From: Excoecaria cochinchinensis
Lineage: Eukaryota > Streptophyta > Magnoliopsida > Malpighiales > Euphorbiaceae
DNA: 64,000 bases
Assembly: GCA_947683425.1 (NCBI GenBank)
Contig: CANTUQ010000003.1
Span: 1,798,001-1,862,000, forward strand
Direction: 5' to 3'
Shown here: piece by piece, positions 12,901 to 22,190 of the stretch
How positions within the stretch are numbered: the stretch's first letter is position 1
How the letters are laid out: each line of letters opens with the position of its first letter
Translations under genes and position numbers: made by a program
Notes under the pieces: generated by a model
Seen by the model: the letters and a program-made list of their open reading frames with translations, nothing else
Told to the model about the DNA's origin: nothing
Databases searched by the model: none

Positions 12901-13290
12901 ACATGTGGGACAACACTCATCATTTTTATTTTCTTTCCAGAATAAGACACAGTCATACTTACAAGCATGAATGGACTCATATCCTAACCCAAGATCTCGC
13001 AGAAACTTTTTTGCCTCGTAATAAGAACTTGGAAGTACCTCTCCTTCAGGTAATGCTTCTTTAATTAACTTCAACAACATATCTATTGCTTTGTTACTTA
13101 TCTTGTTATATACTTTTAAATGGAGCAACTTAATAATAAAAGAAAACTTTGAAAATTTCTTACAACCAGGATATAACTTTGTATTAGCATCCCTCATAAT
13201 AGATTCAAGATAATCAGGTAGGACAGTTGGATAAGTGTTATGTTCTTCATTTTGCTCATCGGTTTTATCCTTTTGGTAATATTTTATCAT
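9906..13290 (-). CDS. TNP2-like CACTA transposase, four exons, about 1044 aa, no stops
   Basis: Catalytic transposase of the CACTA element. Exons: 13290-11378, 11288-10989, 10913-10826, 10739-9906. GT-AG joins keep one frame for 3135 nt. Exon 1 (637 codons) carries the TNP2 core: a CCPTCGTSRWK zinc-finger-like motif (residues 126-136), LALAADGFNPFG (213-224), TINDFPAYGDLSGW (308-321) and CPICN (329-333). DUF4218 spans the exon 1-2 join (GPVQFRWMYPTE, then NRAYPEGSIAEAYIAKEC). DUF4216 is in exon 4 (VNGVRF, DFYGVLVDIIQLDY, YKNDSYILA). The C terminus is a long Asp/Glu run encoded by a (GAT/GAA)n tract. The N-terminal transposase-associated zinc domain usual in this family is absent. The start at 13290 is the first Met of the open frame. 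It would cut at the CACTA ends (family knowledge). Confidence 0.9.
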
Positions 13291-13407
13291 GATTTAAGCA
13301 ACTTGATAATTTTCTACAATTTTTAATGTTTATAATCCATTCACAGCATATGTAACAAATGTTAAATCAAATCAATTTTTAATTTTCATTTTAATCAGTA
13401 GTAAGGC

Positions 13408-13753
13408 TGTAACACCCTGCATTCGAATATTTATTCAAGTATTGATATATCATCGGATTAACTCTCATTAAAAGAAAACATGATTCCATCTGGGTGATAC
13501 ACTTTCTACCTCACTATTCACTAATCAAGCTAGCCAAGATCTACATCAATGAAGTTGTCAGACTTTATGGAGTGCCTTACTCCATTGTATCGGACAGAAA
13601 TTCTCGATTCTGAAAGATAATGCATGAAAGGAAAAAAAATTACTATATGGATTCGATCTAAGAAACATTTTAACGGATATGAAATAAGAGATCATAAAGA
13701 AATCCTTTGTAATATCCGACGCCCTTACTGCTTTTCGAGTATAGAGTGTTACA
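13408..13753 (+). mobile_element. TRIM-like 346-bp insert carrying an integrase scrap
   Basis: Starts TGTAACACCC and ends GAGTGTTACA, the LTR-type termini seen elsewhere in the window. Flanks aaggc (13403-13407) and aaagc (13754-13758) look like a 5-bp duplication with one mismatch. Inside, about 13460-13610 encodes a degraded gypsy integrase core: KHDSIWVI, a deletion, then LAKIYINEVVRLYGVPYSIV and SDR. It lies upstream of the TNP2 start. It could be an internally deleted gypsy element or a TRIM. I cannot delimit separate LTRs. Confidence 0.6.
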
Positions 13754-14065
13754 AAAGCAGCGTTTGGATAATAATGAATTTATTATTATTATTTAAATAT
13801 AATTAGACCATTCTTGTTGAGACTTAGGTGTTGAAAAGAAAGTGTTTTATTTTCTTTGGCTTGACTTTGACAGAAAGCACAACTACTCATTTATTAGGCC
13901 AACTTTAAATTAATTTTTTTTCCTGTAGGCATCTAATTTAAAATGTTATAAGATTTTTCTCCACTGTATTTCTACTGTTGTGTGTGATTGTATTTTTTCT
14001 TGATAAATTCGTTTACATTGATGCAATTTCAACTCTAATCAGCCATTATCTTTTCTTTTCTACAG

Positions 14066-14272
14066 CACGTAATCTCTCCCTTTCCAAGTCATATTCAAAT
14101 TGGACAAGAACTTGTAAAACTAGTCCCTAAGAAACCCATATATGAATTAGTTAGAAGAATTAACATGAAGGCAAAAATGTCCATCCAGTCTTCCATAAAA
14201 TCTCACACAGTTGCTTACACAGATCCATGGACAGAGCAAAGCTCTGTACTTCCACAGGGAGCTCAGGTTTAG
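14066..14272 (+). pseudogene. Apparent captured host exon in the CACTA element, product unknown
   Basis: Directly after a strong splice acceptor (TTTTCTTTTCTACAG ending at 14065, with a T-rich intron-like stretch before it) comes a 68-codon open frame that ends in TAG at 14270-14272. The peptide has normal protein composition. It starts HVISPFPSHIQIGQELV, its middle is rich in Lys/Arg, and it ends TEQSSVLPQGAQV. I do not recognise the family. It does not resemble TNP2, Transposase_24, gag or pol, and it runs opposite to the transposase genes. The simplest reading is a last exon and start of a 3' untranslated region picked up from a host gene, as CACTA elements are known to do. No upstream exon was found. 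Confidence 0.5.
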
Positions 14273-14602
14273 GTATCACAAAAAGTCATCATAAGCAATA
14301 TACTCATATTAATCAATGCAATATACAAATTTCCCAAATCATTATGTCTCAGCCTAAAATTCATCCCACAGAAGCAACATACAATCACTGGCAGAGGACC
14401 CAAACCATCACAAACACAATTAATCAAACTCATAAATATAAACATCATTAGTTTTTATCTGACAAATATCAAAATACATATCAGAACAGCCATAAAATCA
14501 ATTCGATAAAACCAAAATAAGCAGCCTAACCCAACAGCCCCACAATAATAAATACTATGATATGCATAATATGCACGTCTTCTTACGAAAACACAGACGT
14601 AC

Positions 14603-15000
14603 CCGGTTAACAAGCTGGTGAGGCTGCAACAAAAGGTCAGTAAGCGACCGGGCTCTGAAACTGGAGCTCCGAGGCAACTGGGATTTCTTGGACCAGAAAT
14701 TTTGAAATCTATCTCGGAACAAGCTTATATCTATCAAATCTGTGAGTTTAAAACACAAAAAATCAAATCACTCTTGCAAAAACAGCAGAACTAAAACCCA
14801 ACTGTGAGAAAGTGATGATTTAAACAAAAAATCGAAAAGAAAAATCAACGTATACCTTTAACAGAGAAGAACCTAAATTTCGTCAAATTCCTTAGGGTTA
14901 TAGAATTGTATTGAGAAGAATTGGGAATTGATAAGGGATTGAGAGATAGAGTAAGAGAAGGAAACCGAAAATTACCGCCAAAAAACAACCCTTTCCCACC
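14603..15000 (-). other. Probable TNP2 leader exons (5' untranslated, possibly captured)
   Basis: On the minus strand a CT-rich leader containing ATAACCCTAA (a telo-box-like 5' UTR motif) ends in a good donor at 14857/14856 (AAAG/GTATAC). A second exon runs 14739-14603 between an acceptor (CTCACAG) and a donor (CCGG/GTACGT). Exon 14739-14603 is open in one frame (a Ser/Arg/Leu-rich peptide with LFRDRFQNFW), but no start codon ties it to TNP2. These are best read as leader exons of the TNP2 transcript. A host-derived promoter/leader is possible. Confidence 0.4.
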
Positions 15001-15274
15001 TTTTTTTTCCATGATAATCGGATGTTTTTTGTCCCCAAAAATCCTTGTTTCCTTCGTTTACGCTGTTTCCTTTCTTCAGTTATGCATACCGATATGAGAA
15101 AGGAAAAGGAAACGCTATCGTTTCTGCCAAGGATTTACACTAAAATGTTGTTTTAATAAATAATTAATTTTATTCTAAATTGTTATTGTATTATTAATTA
15201 ATTAACTTTTATATATAATTTAGTTATTTTTGTCAAAATATGGAAGACAAACTAATTTTGTAACTTATTTATTT

Positions 15275-15906
15275 ATCATAAATAATATTATTATGACGAA
15301 ATAATTTTATTTTCACTAATTCATTAAATTGTGACAAAAATAATTAATGTCACAAAAAATAATTATTTCATGACAAATTTATATGTCGCAAATAGTAAAT
15401 TTTTTCATTATATTTTTTTCCTCCAAAAGAAAAAGATTGAAAAATTTTCCTTCATATCAAATGTGACGAAATTGTATTTCGTCACAATATATTTATTTTT
15501 TGTGATATATTTATTCGTCATAAATATAATATTTTTTATACTGATATGTTATTTATGACGAAAAAATTTTATTATCACTAATTTATTTAATTATGACAAA
15601 AATATTTCGTCACGAAAAATAAATATTTTATGACGATTTTATACGTTGCAATAAGTTATTATTTTGTCATTAAATTTTTTTTCCCTCCAAAAAAAAGGTG
15701 GGAATTTTTCTCTCCTAAAAAAACCATGACGAAATATATTTTTCGTCACAAAATTAAACTTTTAGTGACGATAATTAAAATATAAAATGACGAAAAATAA
15801 TTTCGTCACAGTAATAAATAGTATGGTGACGTTTTAAAAAATTTGTCATCGTAAGTTATAATTAGTGACGAAATTTTATGCGTCATTAAAAAATTCGTCA
15901 CAAAAA
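15275..15906. repeat. Right subterminal repeat region of CACTA element
   Basis: Repeated TGACGAAA / TTTCGTCAC motifs in both orientations in AT-rich DNA, mirroring the left end. Two similar sub-blocks (about 15290-15500 and 15550-15790), each with a run of CCTCCAAAA, suggest an internal duplication. Confidence 0.85.
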
Positions 15907-15924
15907 GTCAAATTTCTTGTAGTG
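15907..15924 (-). repeat. Right terminal inverted repeat of CACTA element
   Basis: GTCAAATTTCTTGTAGTG, exact inverted copy of 6143-6160, followed by the att target duplication. Confidence 0.97.
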
Positions 15925-16302
15925 ATTCTGTACTATTGTGGAGCATGACGACTCCACTAGGTAGGCCAATGACGAACTACCATACTGATAACTGACTGTC
16001 TGCTCTGTGATGCTGCTGAGTGGTCCCTTGGGGTCACTCTACACTGTTGTGCACCACGGGATCCACACCCTGTTTATCCGGATTGCAGTCTTCTACCGGT
16101 GTAATACTGGGGGCAATATATTGATGAAATAATTTAATGTTTATTGATTGTGAATTGAAAATAAAATGATAATAATAATCTGGAATGATATAACTGATTT
16201 AATATATTGGTAAGTAACATCATTAGTATAAAGAAAAATGAGTTGTTGTGCATGTGTGTATGAATGTGTGTATTGTGGAAAGTTTTGAATTAGTAATTAC
16301 CA

Positions 16303-16349
16303 CTAAGCATTCTTAATGCTCAGCACGTAGCTTTATTGACTGTGTGCAG
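16303..16349 (+). promoter_or_regulatory. R-region stem-loop and acceptor-like site, LTR A 5' copy
   Basis: CTAAGCATT-CTT-AATGCTCAG at 16303-16323 forms a 9-bp stem with one mismatch. The 3' LTR copy (30159-30179) has it perfect. It is followed by GCAC...GTGC and a CAG/GTAC acceptor-like site at 16347-16349. Confidence 0.6.
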
Positions 16350-16852
16350 GTACAGGGAATAGTCGCAGGGAATGAGCTTATGTTGATATTTTGGGAACAA
16401 AAGAAATGTATTGTAATCAAGTATCTTTCAGTGTATATTTGTGAGATATGTATTGTATTAATAGACATATTTTGGCTAGGTTTGGCTTGTATAAGAATCA
16501 AGACTTATGAAAGTATGTAATTATATGTGTATATTGTATTACGATAAACTTGCGGATGGGATTGCTATATATTATGGTTGCCCAGGATGGGCTGTGTTTT
16601 GTCTGAAATTGTAGGAGGGATTGTTAGTAGTATAGCTGTTATGCTGCTGAAGTTTTCCTCATAAATCTATGACCCTTGATCGTAATGAGTTGTTAAGGAA
16701 TAATAAAAAGATTTGATTAAGTAAAATAATTGAAAGGAATTATTGGTTTGAAAAAAAAAATATTGCATAGTCTCACTGTAATAAGGATAAGAAGTGTTTC
16801 TCCTTTATCTTTCTAATTGCGTGTGAAGATGATAAGGGTGTTACATTTTATT

Positions 16853-16864
16853 TGGTATCAGAGC
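16853..16864 (+). other. Primer-binding site of element A
   Basis: TGGTATCAGAGC, complementary to the 3' end of initiator tRNA-Met, seven bases after the LTR end. Start point of minus-strand DNA synthesis in the family. Confidence 0.92.
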
Positions 16865-16988
16865 GGGTTTAGACGGTTCTGAGACTTTGCGGAATTGAAA
16901 GAAATAGATTAATTCATATGTATGCTAGTGAATAAATGGAAATTGTTCTGAGATTTGATATACACTTGCTCCTTTTGTTTTATAGTGA

Positions 16989-18173
16989 GTGATGGCCTCT
17001 GAAGAGGGACGCCGTAGTGGTGAGGCTGAGAGTGCAGCTTCCATTAGTATGGAGCGAGTGGGGTCACCATCGGTACAGGCTACTCCGCCATTTGTTCCAC
17101 CACCGCCACAAATACCAAACTTTCTTAATATAATGGCGGATTATATACAACAACGGCTACAGGCTCAGCCGCCACCTCCTCTAGCTCCACTAAAGAGAAA
17201 GCCAATTTTAGAGCAGTTGAAGAAACTGGGGATTGAAGACTTTTAAGGGCGTGACCCATTGACCCGTGTACAGGTTGAGGAGTGGCTATTTAAGGTTAAA
17301 AGAGCTTTTAAAGTTCTTCAGAGTTCTCCAGATGAGATGTTGATGGGGACCATAGCCCTTCTGCAGGGTGCAACTTTTTTTTGGTGGGATGCAGTAAAGA
17401 AGCATACCCCAGCTGATCAGTTGACTTGGGGTTTCTTTCTAGTTCAGTTTGAGAAGAAGTACTTGGGGTCTGAGTATCGAGCTTCGATGTAAGATGCATT
17501 TTGGAGACTCAGGCAGTGTAATAGAACGGTGGCAGAGTATGAGTGCGAGTTTGAGCGCCTGAGTGCTTATTTTGATGAGGGACAGATGACTGAGGAGAGA
17601 TTATACCAGAAGTTCAAGAGAGGCTTGTATAATAATATCAGATGGATTATGGGTACTCAGAGGCATCCGAACCTTCGTTCTCTGATTGAGGCTGCCTTAG
17701 AGGTAGAGATGATTGAGGCTGACGAAGTGGAAAGACAGAATAGGTTTCAGCAGCGGAGGAGACCAGGTCAGACTAGTACTGCTGGGGGACAGAGTAAAAA
17801 GTCAAAGGGAAGTCATTCATCACAGAGTCGTGTAGTTTCAGCACTGGAGCATACTCAGAGAAACCCAGCTGGTAGTACTGCTCCTGTTACATCTGTGGGT
17901 AGTTCACCTAGAGGCAGGGGAATAGGTGTTGCTCAGGCTTGTAATCGCTGTGGTAGAAGTCACCCAGGAGAGTGTAGGTATTTGACTGGAGCCTATTTTA
18001 GGTGTGGATCTAGTGGACATCAGATTAGAGATTGTCCTGAGGCTCAGAGTTCTGCAGTTATAGCCCCGATACAGAGGTCAGGATCAGTAGTTATTAGAGG
18101 CAGAGGTGGGGGAACAGCGCCTAGTCCAGCTACCTCCCGACCTCCAGTTCAGCTAGTTCAGGGTCAGGCATGA
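16989..18173 (+). pseudogene. gag of element A, two internal stops
   Basis: Structural (capsid/nucleocapsid) protein. One frame runs from ATG 16989, broken by TAA at 17244-17246 and 17490-17492 and ending in TGA at 18171-18173, which joins gag to pol in the same frame, so that stop may also be a mutation. The capsid part (about 17190-17700) has the retrotransposon gag pattern: an EEWLFKVKRAFKVL helix, FFWWDAV, and TVAEYECEFERLS. The nucleocapsid has CNRCGRSHPGEC and a second knuckle in which the first Cys is replaced by Tyr (YFRCGSSGHQIRDCP). An N-terminal Pro-rich stretch is present. Decayed by stops. Confidence 0.9.
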
Positions 18174-20043
18174 ATGACAGGCCACACGTATGCCTTCAGA
18201 GCAAGAGAGGATGAGAATGCACCCGATGTGATCATAAGTAGATTTTCATTATTGTCTGCTTCAGTTTATGCTCTTATAGATCCGGGCTCTATTCATTCTT
18301 ATATTAATTCTGATATTGCTTATGAAAAAGGGTTGAGAGATTATGGGTTAGGTCAAGATATTGTTGTGAGTAACCCTTTGGGTCAAAGTGTAGTGGTAAA
18401 CAGAGTTTATAGGAACTGCCCTATTAGTGTTCAGGGTCTTGTGTTTTCAGCCAACCTGATCGATCTCCCATTCCGAGAATATGATGTCATTGTGGGGATG
18501 GATTGGTTATCCGCCCATCAAGCAAACATTGATTGTAGACGAAAGAGAGTGACTCTTAGAGTGTCTGATGGTCAGGAAATTGCGATTGTAGGGGAAAGAA
18601 TAGATTTTCTTTCTAATATCATATCAGCCACTACAGCAAAGAGGCTTCTGAGGAAGGGGTGCCTTGCTTATTTGTGTTATGCTATGGAGTCCAAGAAGAA
18701 AAATTCTCGATTAGAGGACATACCTACAGTATGTGAGTTCTCTAATGTTTTTCCAGAAGAACTGCCAGGTTTGCCTCCTAAGCGAGAAATTGAGTTTAGC
18801 ATTGATGTGGCTCCAGGTGTTGCACCGATATCTATTGCTTCATATCGGATGGCGCCCATAGAGTTGAAAGACTTAAAAATTCAACTATAAGAATTACTTG
18901 ATAAAGGCTTTATCCGACCTAGTGTTTCTATGTGGGGAGCACCTGTCCTATTTGTGAAAAAGAAGGATGGGTCATTTAGATTGTGTATTGATTACAGGCA
19001 ATTGAATAAAGTGACAATCAAGAATAAGTACCCATTGCCTCGGATTGAAGATTTGTTTGATCAGCTTAAGGGAGCAGGTTGGTTCTCAAAGATTGACCTG
19101 AGATCTGGTTACCACCAGTTGGGGGTCAGAGAGACAGATGTACCTAAAACCGCTTTTCACACTAGGTACGGCCATTATGAGTTTTTGGTCATGCCTTTTG
19201 GATTGACTAATGCACCAGCGGCATTCATGGATTTGATGAATCAAGTCTTTCATCCTTTCTTAGATCAATTTATAGTGGTGTTTATTGATGATATCTTGGT
19301 GTATTCCAAGACACCTGAGGATCATGATAGGCATTTAATGATTGTTCTGCAGACCTTGAAAGAGAAGCAGTTGTATGCTAAGTTCAGCAAGTGTGATTTT
19401 TGGTTAAATGAGGTGTCTTTTCTAGGGCATGTCATATCAGCAAAGGGTATCAAAGTGGATCCTTCAAAGATTGAAGCAATTTTGCAATAGCGATTGCCTA
19501 AGAATGTCACAGAGGTTAGGAGTTTTTTGGGCTTAGCAGGATATTATCGGAGGTTTGTAAAGGGTTTCTCCACGATTGCCACTCCATTAACTCAATTGTT
19601 GCAGAAGCAGGTGAAATTTGATTGGAATGATAAGTGTCAAGAGAGTTTTGAGAAATTGAAGAATATGTTAACAAAGGCACCCGTGTTAGCTCAGCCCTAG
19701 TCTGGTAAAGATTTTATGATTTATAGTGATGCCTCCAGGATCGGTTTGTGCTGCATACTGATGTAGGAAGGTAAGGTGATTGTATATGCCTCTTGGCAGC
19801 TCAAGACTCATGAGAAGAACTACCCTACACATGATCTTGAGCTTGCAACCATTGTGTTTGCCCTGAAGATCTGGAGACATTACTTGTATGGTGAACAATG
19901 TTATATGTATACAGATCATAAAAGTTTGAAGTATTTACTGACTCAGAAGGAGCTTAATTTGAGACAGAGGCATTGGCTTGAGTTGATAAAGGATTATAAT
20001 TGCTTCATCGACTATCATCCAGGGAAGGCGAATGTAGTGGCCG
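18174..20043 (+). pseudogene. pol of element A, first part (protease, RT, start of RNase H), with stops
   Basis: Continues in the gag frame. Protease around 18280 (LIDPGSIHSY, the DPGS form usual in this clade). A PEELPGLPPKREIEF linker. Reverse transcriptase with VLFVKKKDGSFRLCIDYRQL, KIDLRSGYHQL, MPFGLTNAPAAFM and catalytic FIDDILVYS (about 19280). A thumb/connection part with VRSFLGLAGYYRRFVKGF. RNase H with YSDAS, NYPTHDLELA, YTDHKSLKYLL and DYHPGKANVVA. In-frame stops at 18888, 19488, 19698 and about 19762 but no frameshift. Cut at 20043 inside RNase H by element B; the frame resumes at 26476 with ADALSRK. Confidence 0.93.
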
Positions 20044-20484
20044 TGTCACACCCCATAAGTGGCTTAATTGGAATTAGCAATTTTAATTGGACAATTAAGG
20101 GCAAGTGGGTAATTTGCATGAGGAGAAGAGGATTTTATTGCAAGGTTTTAATAAAGATTTAAATTACAGATTTTTAGTTAGTGAGTAAAGAGTAATTTGA
20201 CAAGGACTTTATGGGAATTGTTTGGATCTGATGGTAAAAGAGTATTAGTGGATTTGTGAACCGTGCATGTGTGCCAAGTGGAGAGTGAGTGTGTGCTTGT
20301 GGGCGAGAGAAAAGAAAGGTCTGAATGTTTTTAGTTCCTGGAAACTAAAGACGTGAGGTTTTCTCTCTTTTGCTCTCTCTCACGTTAGCCATCCCTTCCC
20401 TCTCCATTTTCTGTTCTTTTTCTCATTTGCATGTGTGTTCTTCCATTGTGGAGCTAGGGTTTGGGTTTGGTAGAAGCTTCAGAA

Positions 20485-20492
20485 GGTAAGTG
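20485..20492 (+). promoter_or_regulatory. Splice-donor-like site in LTR B
   Basis: G/GTAAGTG with preceding AA (AAG/GTAAGT), a near-consensus plant donor at the end of the leader. Same place in the other LTR copy (24415/24416) and in LTRs F, C, H, E and K. Paired with the acceptor-like site at 22187-22190, it would remove 1.7 kb inside the LTR. Use is inferred only. Confidence 0.4.
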
Positions 20493-21087
20493 GCTGTCAG
20501 TTTTCGTGTGGTTCTTCTTCTCCTTAAGGTTTATAGAGATTCTGTTCTTGGGTTAATGATTATGGTTTTATCTGTTTGCAAGCATCTGAAGATAAGAGGA
20601 TAGAGAAGGGAAAAGGGAAGATTGTGGATTAAAAAGTGCAGTGGATATTTTTGGACTTCATCATCAGGTTTGGGAGTGTCTGCGTTTCTCAATTTCGGAT
20701 CCTAGTTGCTGTTTGTTGTTAACGTTAACTATGTGTGTTCATTTATAAAAAAAATGCATGAGAGATATACTGTGTATACATGATTTAGTTAGAAAAGAAT
20801 AACGTGAGTTGGTAAATGAGATGAATATGCATGAGTTTGAATGAGAAATCCTGATATGTTGACGTTCTGGTATTACCTCTCTTTGAATAGTAAAAATATG
20901 TTATTTGTATTATAATTGCTATAAATGTGCTCTGAAGACTTGAAGGTACGTGTTAGCATGACTTTTGTATGAAAAATGTTTTTTAGACAAATGGGCTTTG
21001 GATTTTTGATGTATTCTGTTTTTACGTTTTCTGGGTTTTTACGTGTTCTGGAAATTTTGAGAAGGAGGAACAAGTAGTGAGAGGAAG

Positions 21088-21336
21088 ATCACGAGACGTG
21101 ATGGAGCATCACGCCGTGACCTCCCTCCTTGGGAAGTCACGCGACGTGATGGAGCATCACGACTCGTGACCTCTCCTCTTCCCTGCGTGTCACGAGACAA
21201 GATCTCGTGACCTCCCCCTCTCCTCTCAGGCGTCACGAGGCATGACGGATAGTCACCACTCGTGACTGCCCCGTTCTTCGTGGCGCTCGTGAGAAATCAG
21301 CGTCACGAGTTACCACTGCCTGGGTAACTCGTGACC
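21088..21336. repeat. GTCACGAG/CTCGTGAC palindrome cluster, LTR B 5' copy
   Basis: About ten half-sites of the form (G)TCACG(A/C)(G) in both orientations within 250 bp of GC-rich sequence in an AT-rich LTR. Examples: TCACGAGACGTGA, TCACGCCGTGA, GTCACGAGACAAGATCTCGTGAC and GAGTTACC...GGTAACTC. Confidence 0.8.
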
Positions 21337-22149
21337 AGCCTTCTTCCAGCTGCCTTGTTTTCTAAAAACCAAGTTTTAACTTCTGGTTTAAAGGGTTTTT
21401 CTGTACATATCAAACGTTTGGGTTTTAAAGATTTAATTTGTATTTTAATAATTGTTTAATTATGAGATTTGTGGTCATAATTAGTTTTAATGTACATGAT
21501 TTACATGTTTATAATTTACATAAGTATGGATTATTTTTAATGTGAGTTATTGGTCCTTTTAACTTCTGTATTTAATATTTATATTTACATGTTTCAAAAT
21601 GTGATCAGTATACATGTATACATGGATGATATATTAGTATTAATTTCAATTCTCATATTGATATTGGTGCTTGAATTGATGGTTTGTGTTTTTAAGCCTG
21701 AATAAGTCATAGTAGTGGATAAGTAAGCGCTTACTTAGGTCAGGGTGTGTGTGCAGCTGCTATATGATAAAACGTTATATGCGGGTTCCGTTTGGATCCT
21801 TGTTTCGACCCCGTTTGGGTCTATATGGAAATAAATGCGAGACTTCAGTCTCTATATGAAAATCACATGTTTGAGACTCATGTCTCTATATGCTTGGGGT
21901 ACTGTGTTCTATCAGTATCCAATGGACCGCATCCACTTCTAAATGGTTTTTCAGACTAATCAGGCTATATGTTATATGTGTTGCATATGTTGAGATGCAT
22001 ATTGACAAGATTACAAGTATATGATGCACATGAATTCTTGTATGACTTTATGTTTGTACACCCCGTACATGTGTACTTAGAATCATGAGATTTTAATAGT
22101 TAATTGTTTATTGTATATATATATTGTTTGTTTGTTTTGTTCCTCCCCA

Positions 22150-22190
22150 CTAAGCGTTATCGCTTAGCACGGGCTCTTTTCCCGTGCAGG
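22150..22190 (+). promoter_or_regulatory. Tandem stem-loops plus acceptor-like site, LTR B 5' copy
   Basis: Hairpin 1 is CTAAGCG-TTAT-CGCTTAG (22150-22167). Hairpin 2 is CACGGG-CTCTTTT-CCCGTG (22168-22186). They are contiguous, so the stems could stack. CAG/GTG follows at 22187-22190, after a T-rich run. The best-formed example of a structure shared by eight LTR families in the window. Confidence 0.75.

Larger units (their letters stand above)
6143..15924 (+). mobile_element. CACTA (En/Spm, CMC) DNA transposon, 9.8 kb
   Basis: Perfect 18-bp terminal inverted repeats CACTACAAGAAATTTGAC at both ends, flanked by a 3-bp target duplication att (6140-6142 and 15925-15927), which is the size typical of CACTA elements. 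Both subterminal regions are packed with TGACGAAA/TTTCGTCA motifs. It encodes on the minus strand a TNP2-like transposase and a Transposase_24 family protein, both free of stops when spliced. It sits in the 5' LTR of element A and is therefore younger than A. Extra cargo: a TRIM-like insert (13408-13753) and a captured exon (14066-14272). Confidence 0.97.
4444..16845 (+). repeat. 5' LTR of element A, interrupted by the CACTA transposon
   Basis: LTR sequence is 4444-6139 plus 15925-16845. It begins TGTAACAGCC and ends GGGTGTTACA. The same sequence forms the 3' LTR at 28052-30700, and the CACTA ends fall exactly between them: GGGATT before, ATTCTGTACT after, against GGGATTTTGTACT in the 3' copy. 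A GC-richer block with short palindromes (GACGGGCGTC, TGGCCAGCCA) lies at 4660-4745. Confidence 0.9.

Noticed and set aside
22150..22190. Hairpin followed by T-rich sequence as a bacterial-type terminator
   Set aside because: The DNA is plant nuclear, the T-rich run precedes the hairpin, and the element is an LTR.
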